This document shows positions 5,463 through 6,030 of a DNA stretch of 6,030 nucleotides, piece after piece. Origin of the DNA: JANNHK01 sp034408875. Lineage in GTDB: Bacteria > Actinomycetota > Acidimicrobiia > IMCC26256 > PALSA-610. The DNA lies in contig JAWXCJ010000092.1 in assembly GCA_034408875.1 (NCBI GenBank), forward strand, positions 1-6,030. Reading direction: 5' to 3'. Both the position numbers and the translations under genes were made by a program. The notes under the pieces were generated by a model. It was not told the DNA's origin, ran no database searches, and was given only the letters and a program-made list of their open reading frames with translations. Within the stretch, counting starts at the first letter, position 1. The number at the start of each line of letters is the position of its first letter.

Positions 5463-5896
5463 CCCCTTCGGCGTCTCCGACCCCCGCGGCGCAGGACACG
5501 GCACCCGAGAGCCACCTGCGGGTCGCGCCCGATGCGTCGAAGCGACGTCGTCGAGCGCGCCTCGCAGTGTGGGTCGCGACACTCGTGACCGTCGGCTCGC
5601 TGTTCGCGCTCGTCGCGTTCCACGTCATGGCGGTGCAACAGGCATTCGTGCTCGACCACCTGTCCGAGCAGCAGGCACGCGAGTCGCGGCGGTACGAGCG
5701 GCTGCGCGCCGAAGTGGCGACACAGTCGTCGCCCGCGGCGATCGTCGACGCGGCGCGCGCACGCGGCATGGTGTTCCCGAGCGAACCCGTCGAGCAGTTG
5801 TACGCGCCTTTGGCTGCACCCGAGGCACCGGCCGACGCGGAAACGTCCGACACGTTGACGGAAGCCCACGAGGCGAAGCCGAGCCTTGGGCCCTAG
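5459..5896 (+). CDS. ftsL: Cell division protein FtsL (septum formation initiator-like)
   Basis: This 145-residue bitopic protein has a cytoplasmic tail ending in KRRRRAR (28-34), one membrane helix (about 35-57) and an extracytoplasmic helix with coiled-coil character (about 63-92: LDHLSEQQARESRRYERLRA onwards). The segment SSPAAIVDAARARGMVFP is typical of FtsL/FtsB/DivIC proteins. The tail after about residue 110 is Ala/Glu/Pro-rich. FtsL forms a complex with FtsB and FtsQ-type proteins and helps activate septal peptidoglycan synthesis. Sequence conservation in this family is low, so identification rests on topology plus position between rsmH and the next division gene. GTG 5459 overlaps the rsmH TGA as GTGA and has no clear Shine-Dalgarno sequence of its own, which implies translation coupled to rsmH. 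Confidence 0.88.
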   Translation: MTPSASPTPAAQDTAPESHLRVAPDASKRRRRARLAVWVATLVTVGSLFALVAFHVMAVQQAFVLDHLSEQQARESRRYERLRAEVATQSSPAAIVDAARARGMVFPSEPVEQLYAPLAAPEAPADAETSDTLTEAHEAKPSLGP

Positions 5897-5915
5897 TCGA
5901 ACTGCTCCGGTCCCG

Positions 5916-6030
5916 GTGAAGCGCCCGGGTGTGTCGCGTCGCGCGCCCGTCGCGCCACGCGCGCGCATGCCACCAGAATCGAGGCCACCAGAATCGAGGC
6001 CACCAGAATCGAGGCCACCAGAATCGAGGC
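5916..6030 (+). CDS. ftsI: Probable FtsI (septal peptidoglycan transpeptidase), N-terminal tail only, partial
   Basis: GTG 5916, 19 bp after the ftsL stop, opens a frame that reads VKRPGVSRRAPVAPRAR followed by repeated PPESR units to the window end. A basic, proline- and arginine-rich cytoplasmic tail before the membrane anchor is what many actinobacterial FtsI proteins have, and ftsI is the usual gene after ftsL. No transmembrane or transpeptidase sequence is visible yet, so the identity is by position. Other starts are possible (GTG 5931, ATG 5967), none with a good Shine-Dalgarno sequence. The other two plus frames are also open through the repeat, so the frame rests on codon continuity from 5916. 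Confidence 0.55.
   Translation, partial: MKRPGVSRRAPVAPRARMPPESRPPESRPPESRPPESR
5969..6030 (+). repeat. Perfect 15-bp tandem repeat at the window end
   Basis: The unit GCCACCAGAATCGAG occurs four times without a mismatch (5969-5983, 5984-5998, 5999-6013, 6014-6028), and the last two bases start a fifth. Fifteen bases keep reading frame. In the frame of the downstream gene each unit encodes PPESR. Perfect identity, including synonymous sites, suggests recent expansion by slippage. The true copy number is unknown because the window stops inside the array. Confidence 0.95.

Noticed and set aside
4575..5968. Two long minus-strand frames (335 and 329 codons)
   Set aside because: Both are antisense to rsmH and ftsL. 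The plus strand carries unmistakable RsmH motifs and the minus translations are Arg-rich without motifs.
5969..6030. CRISPR-like array
   Set aside because: The 15-bp units are directly adjacent with no spacers and keep reading frame, so this is a coding tandem repeat.

Overview
The window is a GC-rich chromosomal segment with strong third-position GC bias, frequent GTG/TTG starts and many long antisense shadow frames. Gene content and order point to an actinobacterium. The class Acidimicrobiia is plausible but cannot be fixed from sequence reading alone. The rightward end is the start of the division and cell wall (dcw) cluster: mraZ, rsmH, ftsL and the first codons of a probable ftsI.

Layout. 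Positions 1-2633 hold a minus-strand operon whose first gene is a MoxR-family AAA+ ATPase, followed by a DUF58 protein and then the N-terminal membrane part of a TgpA-like transglutaminase that runs off the left edge. A short divergent intergenic region (2634-2732) separates it from plus-strand genes: a 102-residue protein of unknown function (2733-3041), then, after a 105-bp gap holding an 11-bp triplicated direct repeat, an HNH endonuclease-type protein (3147-3656). A long palindrome (3666-3720) follows that gene. A good sigma-70-like promoter set in G-rich repeats then drives mraZ (3861-4286). Between mraZ and rsmH lies a 231-bp leader with a UUCG-capped GC hairpin whose 3' strand overlaps one arm of a perfect 20-bp long-range inverted repeat. 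The two structures exclude each other. A duplicated Shine-Dalgarno sequence precedes rsmH (4518-5462), ftsL overlaps the rsmH stop codon (GTGA), and the probable ftsI begins 19 bp after ftsL with a perfect 15-bp tandem repeat encoding PPESR, which reaches the window end.

How the genes fit together. MraZ is the DNA-binding regulator of the dcw cluster, RsmH methylates 16S rRNA, FtsL is a bitopic divisome protein and FtsI the septal transpeptidase. The MoxR-DUF58-TgpA trio is a recurrent bacterial gene set with a suspected envelope-related or protein-maturation role. I see no defence, mobile or secondary-metabolite system. The features most worth a second look are regulatory: the mraZ-rsmH leader RNA, the palindrome after the HNH gene, and the repeat arrays.
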